Positions 8,484 to 15,840 of a stretch of DNA of 64,000 nucleotides are shown one piece after another. The notes under the pieces were generated by a model. That model made no database searches and was not told where the DNA came from. It saw only the letters and a program-made list of their open reading frames with translations. A program made the translations under genes and the position numbers. Numbering within the stretch: position 1 is the first letter of the stretch; every line of letters begins with the position of its first letter. Origin of the DNA: Actinomycetospora callitridis (GTDB lineage: Bacteria; Actinomycetota; Actinomycetes; Mycobacteriales; Pseudonocardiaceae); the NCBI RefSeq assembly GCF_028737265.1, contig NZ_JAQZAK010000001.1, positions 930,001 to 994,000 on the forward strand. Reading direction: 5' to 3'.

Positions 8484-9500
8484 ATGGCCGTCGTCACGAT
8501 GCGCCAGCTGCTGGACTCCGGTGTCCACTTCGGACACCAGACCCGCCGCTGGAACCCCAAGATGCGCCGCTTCATCTTCACGGAGCGCAACGGCATCTAC
8601 ATCATCGACCTGCAGCAGACGCTGTCCTACGTCGATCGCGCCTACGAGTTCGTGAAGCAGACCGTCGCCCACGGGGGCACGGTGCTCTTCGTCGGCACGA
8701 AGAAGCAGGCCCAGGAGGCCATCGACGAGCAGGCGCGGCGCGTCGGCATGCCGTTCGTCAACCAGCGCTGGCTGGGCGGCATGCTCACCAACTTCCAGAC
8801 CGTGCACAAGCGTCTCCAGCGGCTCAAGGAGCTGGAGGCCATGGAGCAGAGCGGGGGCTTCGAGGGTCGCACCAAGAAGGAGATCCTCATGCTCACCCGC
8901 GAGCACGACAAGCTCGAGAAGACCCTGGGCGGTATCCGCGACATGGGTCGCGTGCCCAGCGCGGTGTGGGTGGTCGACACCAAGAAGGAGCACATCGCGG
9001 TCGGTGAGGCCCGGAAGCTCAACATCCCGGTCGTCGCCATCCTCGACACCAACTGCGACCCGGACGAGGTCGACTACCCGATCCCGGGCAACGACGACGC
9101 GATCCGCTCGGCGGCCCTGCTGACCCGCGTGGTGGCGCAGGCCTGCGCCGACGGCCTCCAGGCCCGCGGCCAGCGCAACGGTGGCGGCGACGGCGAGCGC
9201 GGCGAGGACGAGCCGCTGGCCGAGTGGGAGCAGGAGCTCATGGCGTCCGGCGGGGACGGCGCGAGCGCGCCGACCGGCCTGGAGCAGGGCAGCACCAGCT
9301 CCGCGGTCGACGCGCCCGGTGACTCGCCGGTCGCGACGCCCGAGGCCGAGGCCACCGCCGAGGCCGCCGGGGACGACACCACGCCGGTGAGCCGCCCCGA
9401 GCGGACGGCCGGCACGGTCGACGCCAACTCGGAGAGCGACGACAACGCGATCGCCGCGGCGCCGGAGGCCGGTCAGGTCAACGGCACGCCGCAGGGCTGA
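8484..9500 (+). CDS. rpsB: 30S ribosomal protein S2
   Basis: S2 is a structural protein of the small ribosomal subunit. The start [20 protein letters not shown] and the blocks [20 protein letters not shown] and [13 protein letters not shown] are diagnostic. The fold ends near residue 235; a further hundred residues form an Ala/Gly/Glu/Asp-rich, probably disordered tail, longer than in most actinobacterial S2 proteins. A GAGAGAGG ribosome-binding site precedes ATG 8484. The gene is followed by tsf after 54 bases, the near-universal pairing. Confidence 0.97.
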   Translation: MAVVTMRQLLDSGVHFGHQTRRWNPKMRRFIFTERNGIYIIDLQQTLSYVDRAYEFVKQTVAHGGTVLFVGTKKQAQEAIDEQARRVGMPFVNQRWLGGMLTNFQTVHKRLQRLKELEAMEQSGGFEGRTKKEILMLTREHDKLEKTLGGIRDMGRVPSAVWVVDTKKEHIAVGEARKLNIPVVAILDTNCDPDEVDYPIPGNDDAIRSAALLTRVVAQACADGLQARGQRNGGGDGERGEDEPLAEWEQELMASGGDGASAPTGLEQGSTSSAVDAPGDSPVATPEAEATAEAAGDDTTPVSRPERTAGTVDANSESDDNAIAAAPEAGQVNGTPQG

Positions 9501-9554
9501 CAGGCCCCGCAGGCGAGACGACAAACGACGACGAGGACGGACGAGAGCCGCACC

Positions 9555-10379
9555 ATGGCGAACTACACCGCTGCGGACGTGAAGAAGCTCCGGGACCTCA
9601 CCGGGTCCGGGATGATGGACTGCAAGAAGGCGCTCGAGCAGTCCGAGGGCGACCTCGACGCAGCCGTCGAGGCGCTGCGCATCAAGGGCGCGAAGGACGT
9701 GGGCAAGAGGGCCGGCCGCACCACCGCCAACGGCATCGTGGCGGCCCGTGACGGCGCGATGATCGAGCTCAACTCCGAGACCGACTTCGTGGCCAAGAAC
9801 GCCGACTTCGTGCAGCTCGCCGAGGACATCCTCGGTGCCGCGCTCGAGAACAGCACCAAGGACCTGGAGTCCCTCAAGGCCGCCACCCTCGGGCAGGGCA
9901 CGGTCGACGAGAAGGTCCAGGAGCTCTCGGCGCGCATCGGCGAGAAGCTCGAGCTGCGTCGTGTGGCCGTGCTCGACGGCCCCACCGCGACGTACCTGCA
10001 CCGGCGGTCCTCGGACCTGCCCCCGGCCATCGGCGTGGTCGTCGCCTACACCGGCGACGGCGACGACGCGTCGGAGGCGGCCCGCGGCGCGGCCATGCAG
10101 GTCGCGGCGGCGCGCCCGCTCTACACCACGCGCGACGAGGTCCCGAGCGACGTGGTGGAGAACGAGCGCCGCATCGCCGAGGCCACCGCCCGCGAGGAGG
10201 GCAAGCCCGAGAAGATCCTCGAGAAGATCGTCGAGGGTCGCCTCAACGGCTACTACAAGGACACCGTGCTCCTCGAGCAGGACTCGGTGTCGGTGGACAA
10301 GAAGTCGGTCGGCAAGGTGCTGGAGGAGGCGGGCGTGAACGTCCGCACCTTCGCGCGCTTCGAGGTCGGCCAGCCCTGA
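9555..10379 (+). CDS. tsf: Elongation factor Ts
   Basis: EF-Ts releases GDP from EF-Tu during translation elongation. The N-terminal UBA-like region ([39 protein letters not shown]) and the conserved [15 protein letters not shown] motif are intact. At 274 residues it is the usual length for actinobacteria. ATG 9555 sits 54 bases after the rpsB stop, and a strong hairpin follows the tsf stop, suggesting that rpsB-tsf forms one transcription unit with partial termination before pyrH. Confidence 0.97.
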   Translation: MANYTAADVKKLRDLTGSGMMDCKKALEQSEGDLDAAVEALRIKGAKDVGKRAGRTTANGIVAARDGAMIELNSETDFVAKNADFVQLAEDILGAALENSTKDLESLKAATLGQGTVDEKVQELSARIGEKLELRRVAVLDGPTATYLHRRSSDLPPAIGVVVAYTGDGDDASEAARGAAMQVAAARPLYTTRDEVPSDVVENERRIAEATAREEGKPEKILEKIVEGRLNGYYKDTVLLEQDSVSVDKKSVGKVLEEAGVNVRTFARFEVGQP

Positions 10380-10389
10380 CGAACCGCTC

Positions 10390-10427
10390 ACGGCGTCGGT
10401 GCCCGGGTGACCGGGCGCCGGCGCCGT
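10390..10427 (+). terminator. Strong hairpin between tsf and pyrH
   Basis: Two 17-base arms (10390-10406 and 10411-10427) pair around a GTGA loop, with most pairs G-C and two G-U type mismatches on the RNA. There is no T-tract, as is usual for actinobacterial intrinsic terminators. It begins 11 bases after the tsf stop and ends before the pyrH ribosome-binding site, so it probably ends or attenuates rpsB-tsf transcription. Confidence 0.65.
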
Positions 10428-10464
10428 GACGGCGGCACCGCCGGAACCCGTGGTGGAGGAGAGC

Positions 10465-11229
10465 GTGGCGAGTCCCCAGACCGTGTCCGACGCCGACGTG
10501 GAGGCCCGCCCCGGTCATCGCCGGGTCCTGCTCAAGCTCGGCGGTGAGATGTTCGGCGGCGGCGCCGTCGGCGTCGACCCCGTGGTCGTGCGGACCGTCG
10601 CCCGCCAGATCGCCGACGTCGTGGCCTCCGGCGTCGAGATCGCCGTCGTCATCGGCGGCGGCAACTTCTTCCGCGGCGAGGAGCTGCACCGCTACGGGAT
10701 GCAGCGCCAGCGTGCCGACTACATGGGCATGCTCGGCACGGTCATGAACTGCCTGGCCCTGCAGGACTTCCTCGAGCGCGAGCACCACATCGACACCCGG
10801 GTGCAGACGGCCATCACGATGGGCCAGGTCGCCGAGTCCTACATCCCCCGGCGCGCGATGCGCCACCTCGAGAAGGGCCGCGTCGTCATCTTCGGCGCCG
10901 GCGTGGGCATGCCCTACTTCTCGACCGACACCACCGCGGCGCAGCGTGCCCTCGAGATCGAGTGCGAGGTCGTGCTGCTGGCCAAGGGCGTGGACGGCGT
11001 GTTCACCGCCGACCCGAAGACCGACCCCACGGCGACGATGTTCCACGAGATCTCCCACCGCGAGGTGCTGGAGAAGGGCCTGAAGGTCGCCGACGCCACC
11101 GCCTTCAGCCTCTGCATGGACAACAACATGCCGATCATGGTGTTCAACCTGCTCGTCGAGGGGAACATCGCCCGTGCGGTGCGGGGTGAGAGGATCGGGA
11201 CGCTGGTCCACACCCCCTCCGGCCCCTGA
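10465..11229 (+). CDS. pyrH: Uridylate kinase (UMP kinase)
   Basis: PyrH phosphorylates UMP to UDP in pyrimidine nucleotide synthesis. Amino-acid-kinase motifs are present: [36 protein letters not shown], and [18 protein letters not shown] 10465 is chosen because GGAGGAGAG lies just upstream (10453-10461); GTG 10426 would overlap the preceding hairpin and has no comparable site. The product is 254 residues. The stop is 12 bases before frr, and the order rpsB-tsf-pyrH-frr is conserved. Confidence 0.95.
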   Translation: MASPQTVSDADVEARPGHRRVLLKLGGEMFGGGAVGVDPVVVRTVARQIADVVASGVEIAVVIGGGNFFRGEELHRYGMQRQRADYMGMLGTVMNCLALQDFLEREHHIDTRVQTAITMGQVAESYIPRRAMRHLEKGRVVIFGAGVGMPYFSTDTTAAQRALEIECEVVLLAKGVDGVFTADPKTDPTATMFHEISHREVLEKGLKVADATAFSLCMDNNMPIMVFNLLVEGNIARAVRGERIGTLVHTPSGP

Positions 11230-11241
11230 GGAGAGCCCGAC

Positions 11242-11799
11242 ATGATCGACGAGACGCTCCTCGACGCCGAGGAGAAGATGGAGAAGGCGGTCAGCGTCGC
11301 CAAGGACGACCTCGGCGGTGTGCGCACCGGCCGGGCCAGCCCGGCGATGTTCAACCGCATCCAGGTCGAGTACTACGGCGCGTGGACCCCGCTCAACCAG
11401 CTCGCCTCGGTGCAGGTCCCCGAGGCCCGCATGGCCGTCATCAAGCCCTACGACGCCAGCCAGCTGCAGAGCATGGAGCGCGCGATCCGCGACTCCGACC
11501 TCGGGGTGAACCCCAGCAACGACGGCCAGATCATCCGCGTCGTGTTCCCGCAGCTCTCCGAGGAGCGGCGCAAGGACATGGTCAAGGTCGCGCGCAGCAA
11601 GGGCGAGGACGCCAAGGTCTCCATCCGCAGCGTGCGCCGCACCGCGATGACCGAGCTGCAGCGCATCGTCAAGGACGGCGAGGCCGGCGAGGACGAGACC
11701 GGGCGGGCGGAGAAGGAGCTCGAGTCCGTGACGTCCCGCTACGTCGCGGCGGTGGACGACCTGGTGAAGAACAAGGAAGCCGAGCTCCTCGAGGTCTGA
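11242..11799 (+). CDS. frr: Ribosome recycling factor
   Basis: RRF works with EF-G to split ribosomes after termination. The 185-residue length and the blocks [47 protein letters not shown] and [18 protein letters not shown] C-terminus are characteristic. The start is ATG 11242, 12 bases after pyrH, with a GGAGAG ribosome-binding site. The stop is one base before the cdsA start, which suggests coupled translation of these two genes. Confidence 0.97.
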   Translation: MIDETLLDAEEKMEKAVSVAKDDLGGVRTGRASPAMFNRIQVEYYGAWTPLNQLASVQVPEARMAVIKPYDASQLQSMERAIRDSDLGVNPSNDGQIIRVVFPQLSEERRKDMVKVARSKGEDAKVSIRSVRRTAMTELQRIVKDGEAGEDETGRAEKELESVTSRYVAAVDDLVKNKEAELLEV

Positions 11800-11800
11800 C

Positions 11801-12853
11801 GTGCCCTCCTCCGCGTCGCGGCCCCGACGGCCCGCCCCCACCGAGTCCCCGGCCACCCCGGCGGACGCGACCCCGGCCGCCGCCGTCCAGCCCGACGAGG
11901 CCCAGCCGGAGGACGCCCAGCCGGAGGACGCCCAGCCGGAGGACGCCCAGCCGGAGGACACCCAGCCGGAGGACACCCAGCCGGAGGACACCCAGCCCCA
12001 GGACGCCCAGCCCCAGGACGCCCCGAAGCGCAGCTCGAAGGCCGGCCGCAACCTGCCGGTGGCCATCGGCGTCGGGCTCGCGATGGGTGCCGTCATCCTC
12101 GTCGCGCTGCTCACCGTGCGGCAGGCGTGGATCGCGATCGTCGCGGTCTCGGCCGTCATCGGCACCTGGGAGCTCTTCGGTGCCCTGCACCGCGGCGCCG
12201 GTATCCGCCTCTCGCGCGTCCCGGTGCTGATCGGGGGCCAGGCGATGATCTGGCTGGCCTGGCCGTTCGACACCGAGGGCATCCTCGGCGCCCTGCTCGT
12301 GACGGTGATCGGCTGCTTCCTGTGGCGCATGCGCCTCGGTGCCGGCGGGTTCGTCCGTGACGTCGGCGCCTCGATGCTCGTGCTCTGCTGGATCCCGCTC
12401 TGCATGGCGTTCGCGACGATGCTCGTCGTCCCCGCCGACGGCGCCGCGCGCGTGCTGGTCTTCCTCATCGTCGTCATCTGCTCCGACACGGGCGGTTACG
12501 CCCTGGGCGCGCTCATCGGCAAGCACCCGATGGCGCCGAAGGTGAGCCCGAAGAAGTCCTGGGAGGGCTTCGCGGGCTCGATCATCGCCGGGTCCACGGG
12601 CGCGTGCCTCTCGATCGCGCTGCTGCTCGACGCCCACTGGTGGTTCGGCCTGATCGTCGGCCCGCTGCTGGTCGCGACGGCGGTCACGGGCGACCTGGTG
12701 GAGTCGCTCATCAAGCGCGACCTCGGCATCAAGGACATGGGCTCGGTGCTGCCGGGCCACGGCGGCCTCATGGAGCGCCTGGACTCCCTGGTCACCTCGG
12801 CGCCGGTCGCGTGGCTGCTGCTGCTCGTGCTCGTCCCCCTCCCGGGGACGTGA
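11801..12853 (+). CDS. cdsA: Phosphatidate cytidylyltransferase (CDP-diacylglycerol synthase)
   Basis: CdsA makes CDP-diacylglycerol from phosphatidate and CTP at the membrane, the branch point to phosphatidylinositol and other phospholipids. The signature SDTGGYALGALIGKH followed by KKSWEGFAGS lies in the second half, and about eight hydrophobic segments span residues 85-350. The cytoplasmic N-terminus (residues 1-84) carries nine tandem QP-E/Q-D-A/T pentapeptides (residues 30-74) and a Pro/Ala-rich leader. The start is GTG 11801. The final GTG overlaps the following methyltransferase start (GTGA). Confidence 0.93.
   Translation: MPSSASRPRRPAPTESPATPADATPAAAVQPDEAQPEDAQPEDAQPEDAQPEDTQPEDTQPEDTQPQDAQPQDAPKRSSKAGRNLPVAIGVGLAMGAVILVALLTVRQAWIAIVAVSAVIGTWELFGALHRGAGIRLSRVPVLIGGQAMIWLAWPFDTEGILGALLVTVIGCFLWRMRLGAGGFVRDVGASMLVLCWIPLCMAFATMLVVPADGAARVLVFLIVVICSDTGGYALGALIGKHPMAPKVSPKKSWEGFAGSIIAGSTGACLSIALLLDAHWWFGLIVGPLLVATAVTGDLVESLIKRDLGIKDMGSVLPGHGGLMERLDSLVTSAPVAWLLLLVLVPLPGT
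11888..12022 (+). repeat. 15-bp tandem repeat inside cdsA
   Basis: Nine 15-base units encode pentapeptides of the type QPEDA, QPEDT and QPQDA. Several adjacent units are identical or differ by one base, indicating recent slippage or duplication. The array keeps frame and forms a proline-rich acidic linker before the first membrane segment. Confidence 0.85.
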
Positions 12854-13572
12854 CGCGCTTCCGGAGGGGGGACGTCGTCGAGTCCCCCAACATCTGGCGC
12901 TGGCCCGAGGTCTACGAACGCGAGAACGCCGCGCAGGACGCCACCGGCGCGCTGTGGGACGCGGTGTGCGAGCTGGCCCCGCACGACGGGGCGGACGTCG
13001 TCGACGTCGGGTGCGGCGACGGCTACCACCTGCCGCGCTTCGCCGAGCGCGCCCGCTCCGTGGTCGGCGTCGAGCCGCACGCCCCGCTCGTGGCGCGGGC
13101 CCGCGAGCGCGTGACCGACGACCCGGTGTGCCGGGTCGAGCAGGGGAGCGCCGCCGCCCTGCCGCTGGACGACGACTCGGCCGACGTCGTCCACGCGCGC
13201 ACCGCCTACTTCTTCGGCCCCGGCTGCGAGCCGGGCCTCGCCGAGGCCTCCCGGGTGCTGCGTCCGGGCGGGGCGCTCGTGATCGTCGACCTCGACGCCA
13301 CCCGCCACTCCTACGGCGCGTGGATGCGGGCGTCGGCGCCCCGCTACGACCCCGCGGCCGCCGAGCGCTTCTTCGCCGGCGAGGGCTTCGCCGTGCGCCG
13401 CGTCGACACGCAGTGGCGCTTCCCGGACCGCACCACGCTCGGCGACGTCCTGCGCATCGAGTTCACCCCCGCCGTCGCGCAGAAGGCCATCGACGGCACC
13501 CCCGGGCTCGCCCTCTCAGTGGGCTATCGCGTGCACACGCGTCGCGAGCCCACCGGGCTCCTGCGGCCCTGA
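12850..13572 (+). CDS. Class I SAM-dependent methyltransferase
   Basis: This 240-residue protein has a class I methyltransferase fold: motif I VVDVGCGDGYHLP (SAM-binding), GVEPHAPLVARARE as motif II, and the promoter-distal block EASRVLRPGGALVIVDLDATR. The C-terminal part (FFAGEGFAVRRVDTQW) is a small substrate-binding cap. The closest general type is UbiE/Methyltransf_11, so the substrate cannot be named. GTG 12850 overlaps the cdsA stop (GTGA), so it is probably the last gene of the pyrH-frr-cdsA run. Confidence 0.8.
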   Translation: MTRFRRGDVVESPNIWRWPEVYERENAAQDATGALWDAVCELAPHDGADVVDVGCGDGYHLPRFAERARSVVGVEPHAPLVARARERVTDDPVCRVEQGSAAALPLDDDSADVVHARTAYFFGPGCEPGLAEASRVLRPGGALVIVDLDATRHSYGAWMRASAPRYDPAAAERFFAGEGFAVRRVDTQWRFPDRTTLGDVLRIEFTPAVAQKAIDGTPGLALSVGYRVHTRREPTGLLRP

Positions 13573-13605
13573 CGCGCGTCCGGATATATCAGTTCTCCCC
13601 ACCTC

Positions 13606-13672
13606 TTGACGTGATCTCGGTCACGGACGCAGACTCGTTGCGTCAATGACAACCCGTTGCGTATCTCGCAAC
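13606..13672 (+). promoter_or_regulatory. Promoter, CRP-like site and paired operators of the methyl-transfer operon
   Basis: TTGACG (13606-13611) and CAGACT (13630-13635), 18 bases apart, form a sigma-70-type promoter. Within the spacer is GTGA-N6-TCAC (13611-13624), the shape of a CRP/FNR-family site. Just downstream are two 17-bp sites of form GTTG-N9-CAAC (13637-13653 and 13656-13672), the second with perfect GTTGCG/CGCAAC arms and a 19-bp centre-to-centre distance. Their place after the -10 suggests repressor operators. The regulators are not encoded nearby. Confidence 0.5.
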
Positions 13673-13728
13673 CTCGTCCGAGCGGTTCAGTGGAGGTGCC
13701 CCCGGACGCACGATGAAGTGGAGTGCCG

Positions 13729-14979
13729 ATGACGGACGTCCTGCCCAGCCGGGCCGCGGTCGACATCGCGCCGGGACCAGCCTCGACGGTGGTCACCGAT
13801 CCGGCGGTCCTGCTCTATCCCCGCCTGCGGAAGTCGCCCTACTTCTGGAAGTCCCGGGCGCACGGCGTGGCGATGTACAGCGTCTACAACCACACCTACC
13901 ACCCCCGGCACTACGGCGACCCGGTCGCCGAGTACTGGGCGCTGCTCGAGGGCGTGACCCTCTGGGACGTCGGCGTCGAGCGCCAGATCGAGATCACCGG
14001 GCCGGACGCCTTCGCGTTCACCAACATGCTCGTGCCCCGCGACCTCACGAAGTGCGCCGTCGGGCAGTGCAAGTACGTGTTCATCACCGCCCCGGACGGC
14101 GGGATCATCAACGACCCGGTCCTCCTGCGTGTCGAGGAGAACCGTTTCTGGCTCTCGCTCGCCGACTCCGACGTCGGGCTCTGGGCGACGGGGCTGGCCC
14201 ACGCGGGCGGCTGGGACGTGTCGGTCCGGGAGATCGACGTCGCTCCCGTGCAGGTCCAGGGCCCGAAGGCCAAGGCCCTCGTCACCGACCTGTTCGGGGC
14301 CGACGTCGCCGAGATGCCGTACTACCACCTGCGCCACGCCGTGCTGGACGACATGGAGGTCGTCATCAGCCGCACCGGCTACAGCGCGGAGATCGGGTAC
14401 GAGATCTACCTGCACCACGCCACCCGCGACGCGGGGAAGCTGTGGGACCGGGTGTGGGAGGCGGGCCGGCCGCACGGCCTGCGCCCGATCGGCCCGTGCC
14501 ACATCCGGCGCATCGAGGGCGGCATGCTCGCCTACGGCTGCGACATCACCCTCGACACCAACCCGCTCGAGGTCGGCTACGACTACACATGGATGGTCGA
14601 CCTCGACCAGGAGGCCGACTTCGTCGGCAAGGACGCCCTGATCCGGGCCAAGCAGCGGGGCCTGGACCGCTCGCTGGTCGGTGTGGAGATCGGCGGGGCG
14701 CGGCTGGGCACGTTCAACGACGGCTCGATGATCGAGCCGTTCACCGTGCGGGACGGGGCGGGTGCCGTGGTCGGGTCGGTCACCAGCGCCTGCTGGTCGC
14801 CGCGGCTCGAGCGCAACATCGGGCTGGCCATGGTCGCCACGCCGTGCACGCCGCTGGGGACGTCGCTGGTGGTGGACGCCGGCGCGGGGGACAGCTCGAC
14901 GCTGGGGCGTGACGTCCGCGAGGCCGTCGTGGTCGAGAAGCCCTTCGTCGACCCGCGCAAGCAGACCCCCAAGGGCTGA
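13729..14979 (+). CDS. DmdA/GcvT-like tetrahydrofolate methyltransferase
   Basis: This 416-residue protein belongs to the T-protein (GcvT) superfamily and resembles the DmdA branch, which moves a methyl group from a sulfonium or ammonium donor to tetrahydrofolate. Recognisable blocks are YSVYNHTYHP, WDVGVERQIEITGPDAF, VPRDLTKCAVGQCKYV, WLSLADSDVGLW, VQVQGPKAKALV, IRRIEGGMLAYGCDIT and FVGKDALIRAK. ATG 13729 follows a TGGAG ribosome-binding site. It opens an operon with a MetF-like reductase, a fused demethylating oxidoreductase and an ETF pair. DMSP demethylation is one option, but the oxidoreductase makes a betaine or N-methylated amino acid more likely. Confidence 0.75.
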   Translation: MTDVLPSRAAVDIAPGPASTVVTDPAVLLYPRLRKSPYFWKSRAHGVAMYSVYNHTYHPRHYGDPVAEYWALLEGVTLWDVGVERQIEITGPDAFAFTNMLVPRDLTKCAVGQCKYVFITAPDGGIINDPVLLRVEENRFWLSLADSDVGLWATGLAHAGGWDVSVREIDVAPVQVQGPKAKALVTDLFGADVAEMPYYHLRHAVLDDMEVVISRTGYSAEIGYEIYLHHATRDAGKLWDRVWEAGRPHGLRPIGPCHIRRIEGGMLAYGCDITLDTNPLEVGYDYTWMVDLDQEADFVGKDALIRAKQRGLDRSLVGVEIGGARLGTFNDGSMIEPFTVRDGAGAVVGSVTSACWSPRLERNIGLAMVATPCTPLGTSLVVDAGAGDSSTLGRDVREAVVVEKPFVDPRKQTPKG

Positions 14980-14991
14980 GCGGGGGTCGCC

Positions 14992-15810
14992 GTGGAGCCG
15001 GGAACCCTCGCCGCGCTGCTCGACCGCCCGCGCTACGAGGTGGCGCCGGTGGCGGGCGTGCTCGGGGCGGCCGCCGCCCTCCCCGCGGGGGCGACGGTGG
15101 CCGTCACCGCCTCGCCGAGCCGGGGCCCGGACGCGACGGTGGCGGTCGCCGAGGGGCTCGCCGGCCTGGGGTTCGCCCCGGTGCCGCACCTCGCGGCGCG
15201 CAGCCTGCGCGACCGCGCCGAGCTCGCCGGATACCTCGACCGGCTCGCCGGGGTCGGCGTCCGCGACGTGTTCGTCGTGGGCGGCGACGCCCGGGAGCCG
15301 GCCGGGGAGTTCCCCGACGGGCTCGCGGTGCTCCGGGCGATGGAGGACCTGGGACGGCGGCCGCCCCACGTGGGCGTGCCGTCGTACCCGGACGGCCACC
15401 ACCGGATCGCCACCGACGTCCTCTGGACCGACCTGGCGGTCAAGGCGCAGCACATCGACTACACCGTCACGCAGCTGTGCTTCGACGCCGATCTCGTCGG
15501 CGCGTTCGTCGACGAGGCCCGCGGTCGGGGGATCCGCCTGCCCGTGATCGCCGGCGTCCCGGGCGTCGTCGACGCCGCGCGCCTGGTGCGCGTCAGCGTC
15601 CGCATCGGCGTCGCCGACGCCGTGCGCTTCGCCCGCTCCCACCGCGGGACCGCGGGCTCCCTGCTGCGGTCGCGCTCGCACCGTCCCGACGACCTCGTCG
15701 AGGCCCTCGCCGCCGGCGGGAGCGACCTCGCGGGGCTGCACGTCTTCACGTTCAACCAGATCGAGCCGACCGTGCGGTGGCTGACCGAGGCCCGCCGCGC
15801 GGCCGCCTGA
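14992..15810 (+). CDS. Methylenetetrahydrofolate reductase-like protein
   Basis: This 272-residue protein has the TIM-barrel layout of MetF: TVAVTASPSRGPD at the first strand, DVFVVGGDAREPAGEF in the middle, HVGVPSYPDGHHR (matching the GYPEGHP-type motif), AQHIDYTVTQLCFDADLV and PVIAGVPGVVDAARL. MetF normally makes 5-methyl-THF from methylene-THF with flavin. Beside a methyl-THF-producing T-protein it may run in the oxidative direction, feeding the one-carbon pool. The start is GTG 14992, 12 bases after the preceding stop. It is unlikely to be the methionine-pathway enzyme because of its operon context. Confidence 0.75.
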   Translation: MEPGTLAALLDRPRYEVAPVAGVLGAAAALPAGATVAVTASPSRGPDATVAVAEGLAGLGFAPVPHLAARSLRDRAELAGYLDRLAGVGVRDVFVVGGDAREPAGEFPDGLAVLRAMEDLGRRPPHVGVPSYPDGHHRIATDVLWTDLAVKAQHIDYTVTQLCFDADLVGAFVDEARGRGIRLPVIAGVPGVVDAARLVRVSVRIGVADAVRFARSHRGTAGSLLRSRSHRPDDLVEALAAGGSDLAGLHVFTFNQIEPTVRWLTEARRAAA

Positions 15811-15840
15811 GGCTGGCCACCACGCTGGGAAGGACCCGCC

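Noticed and set aside
10426..10464. Upstream GTG start for pyrH
   Set aside because: It falls at the end of a strong hairpin and lacks the GGAGGAG site found before GTG 10465.
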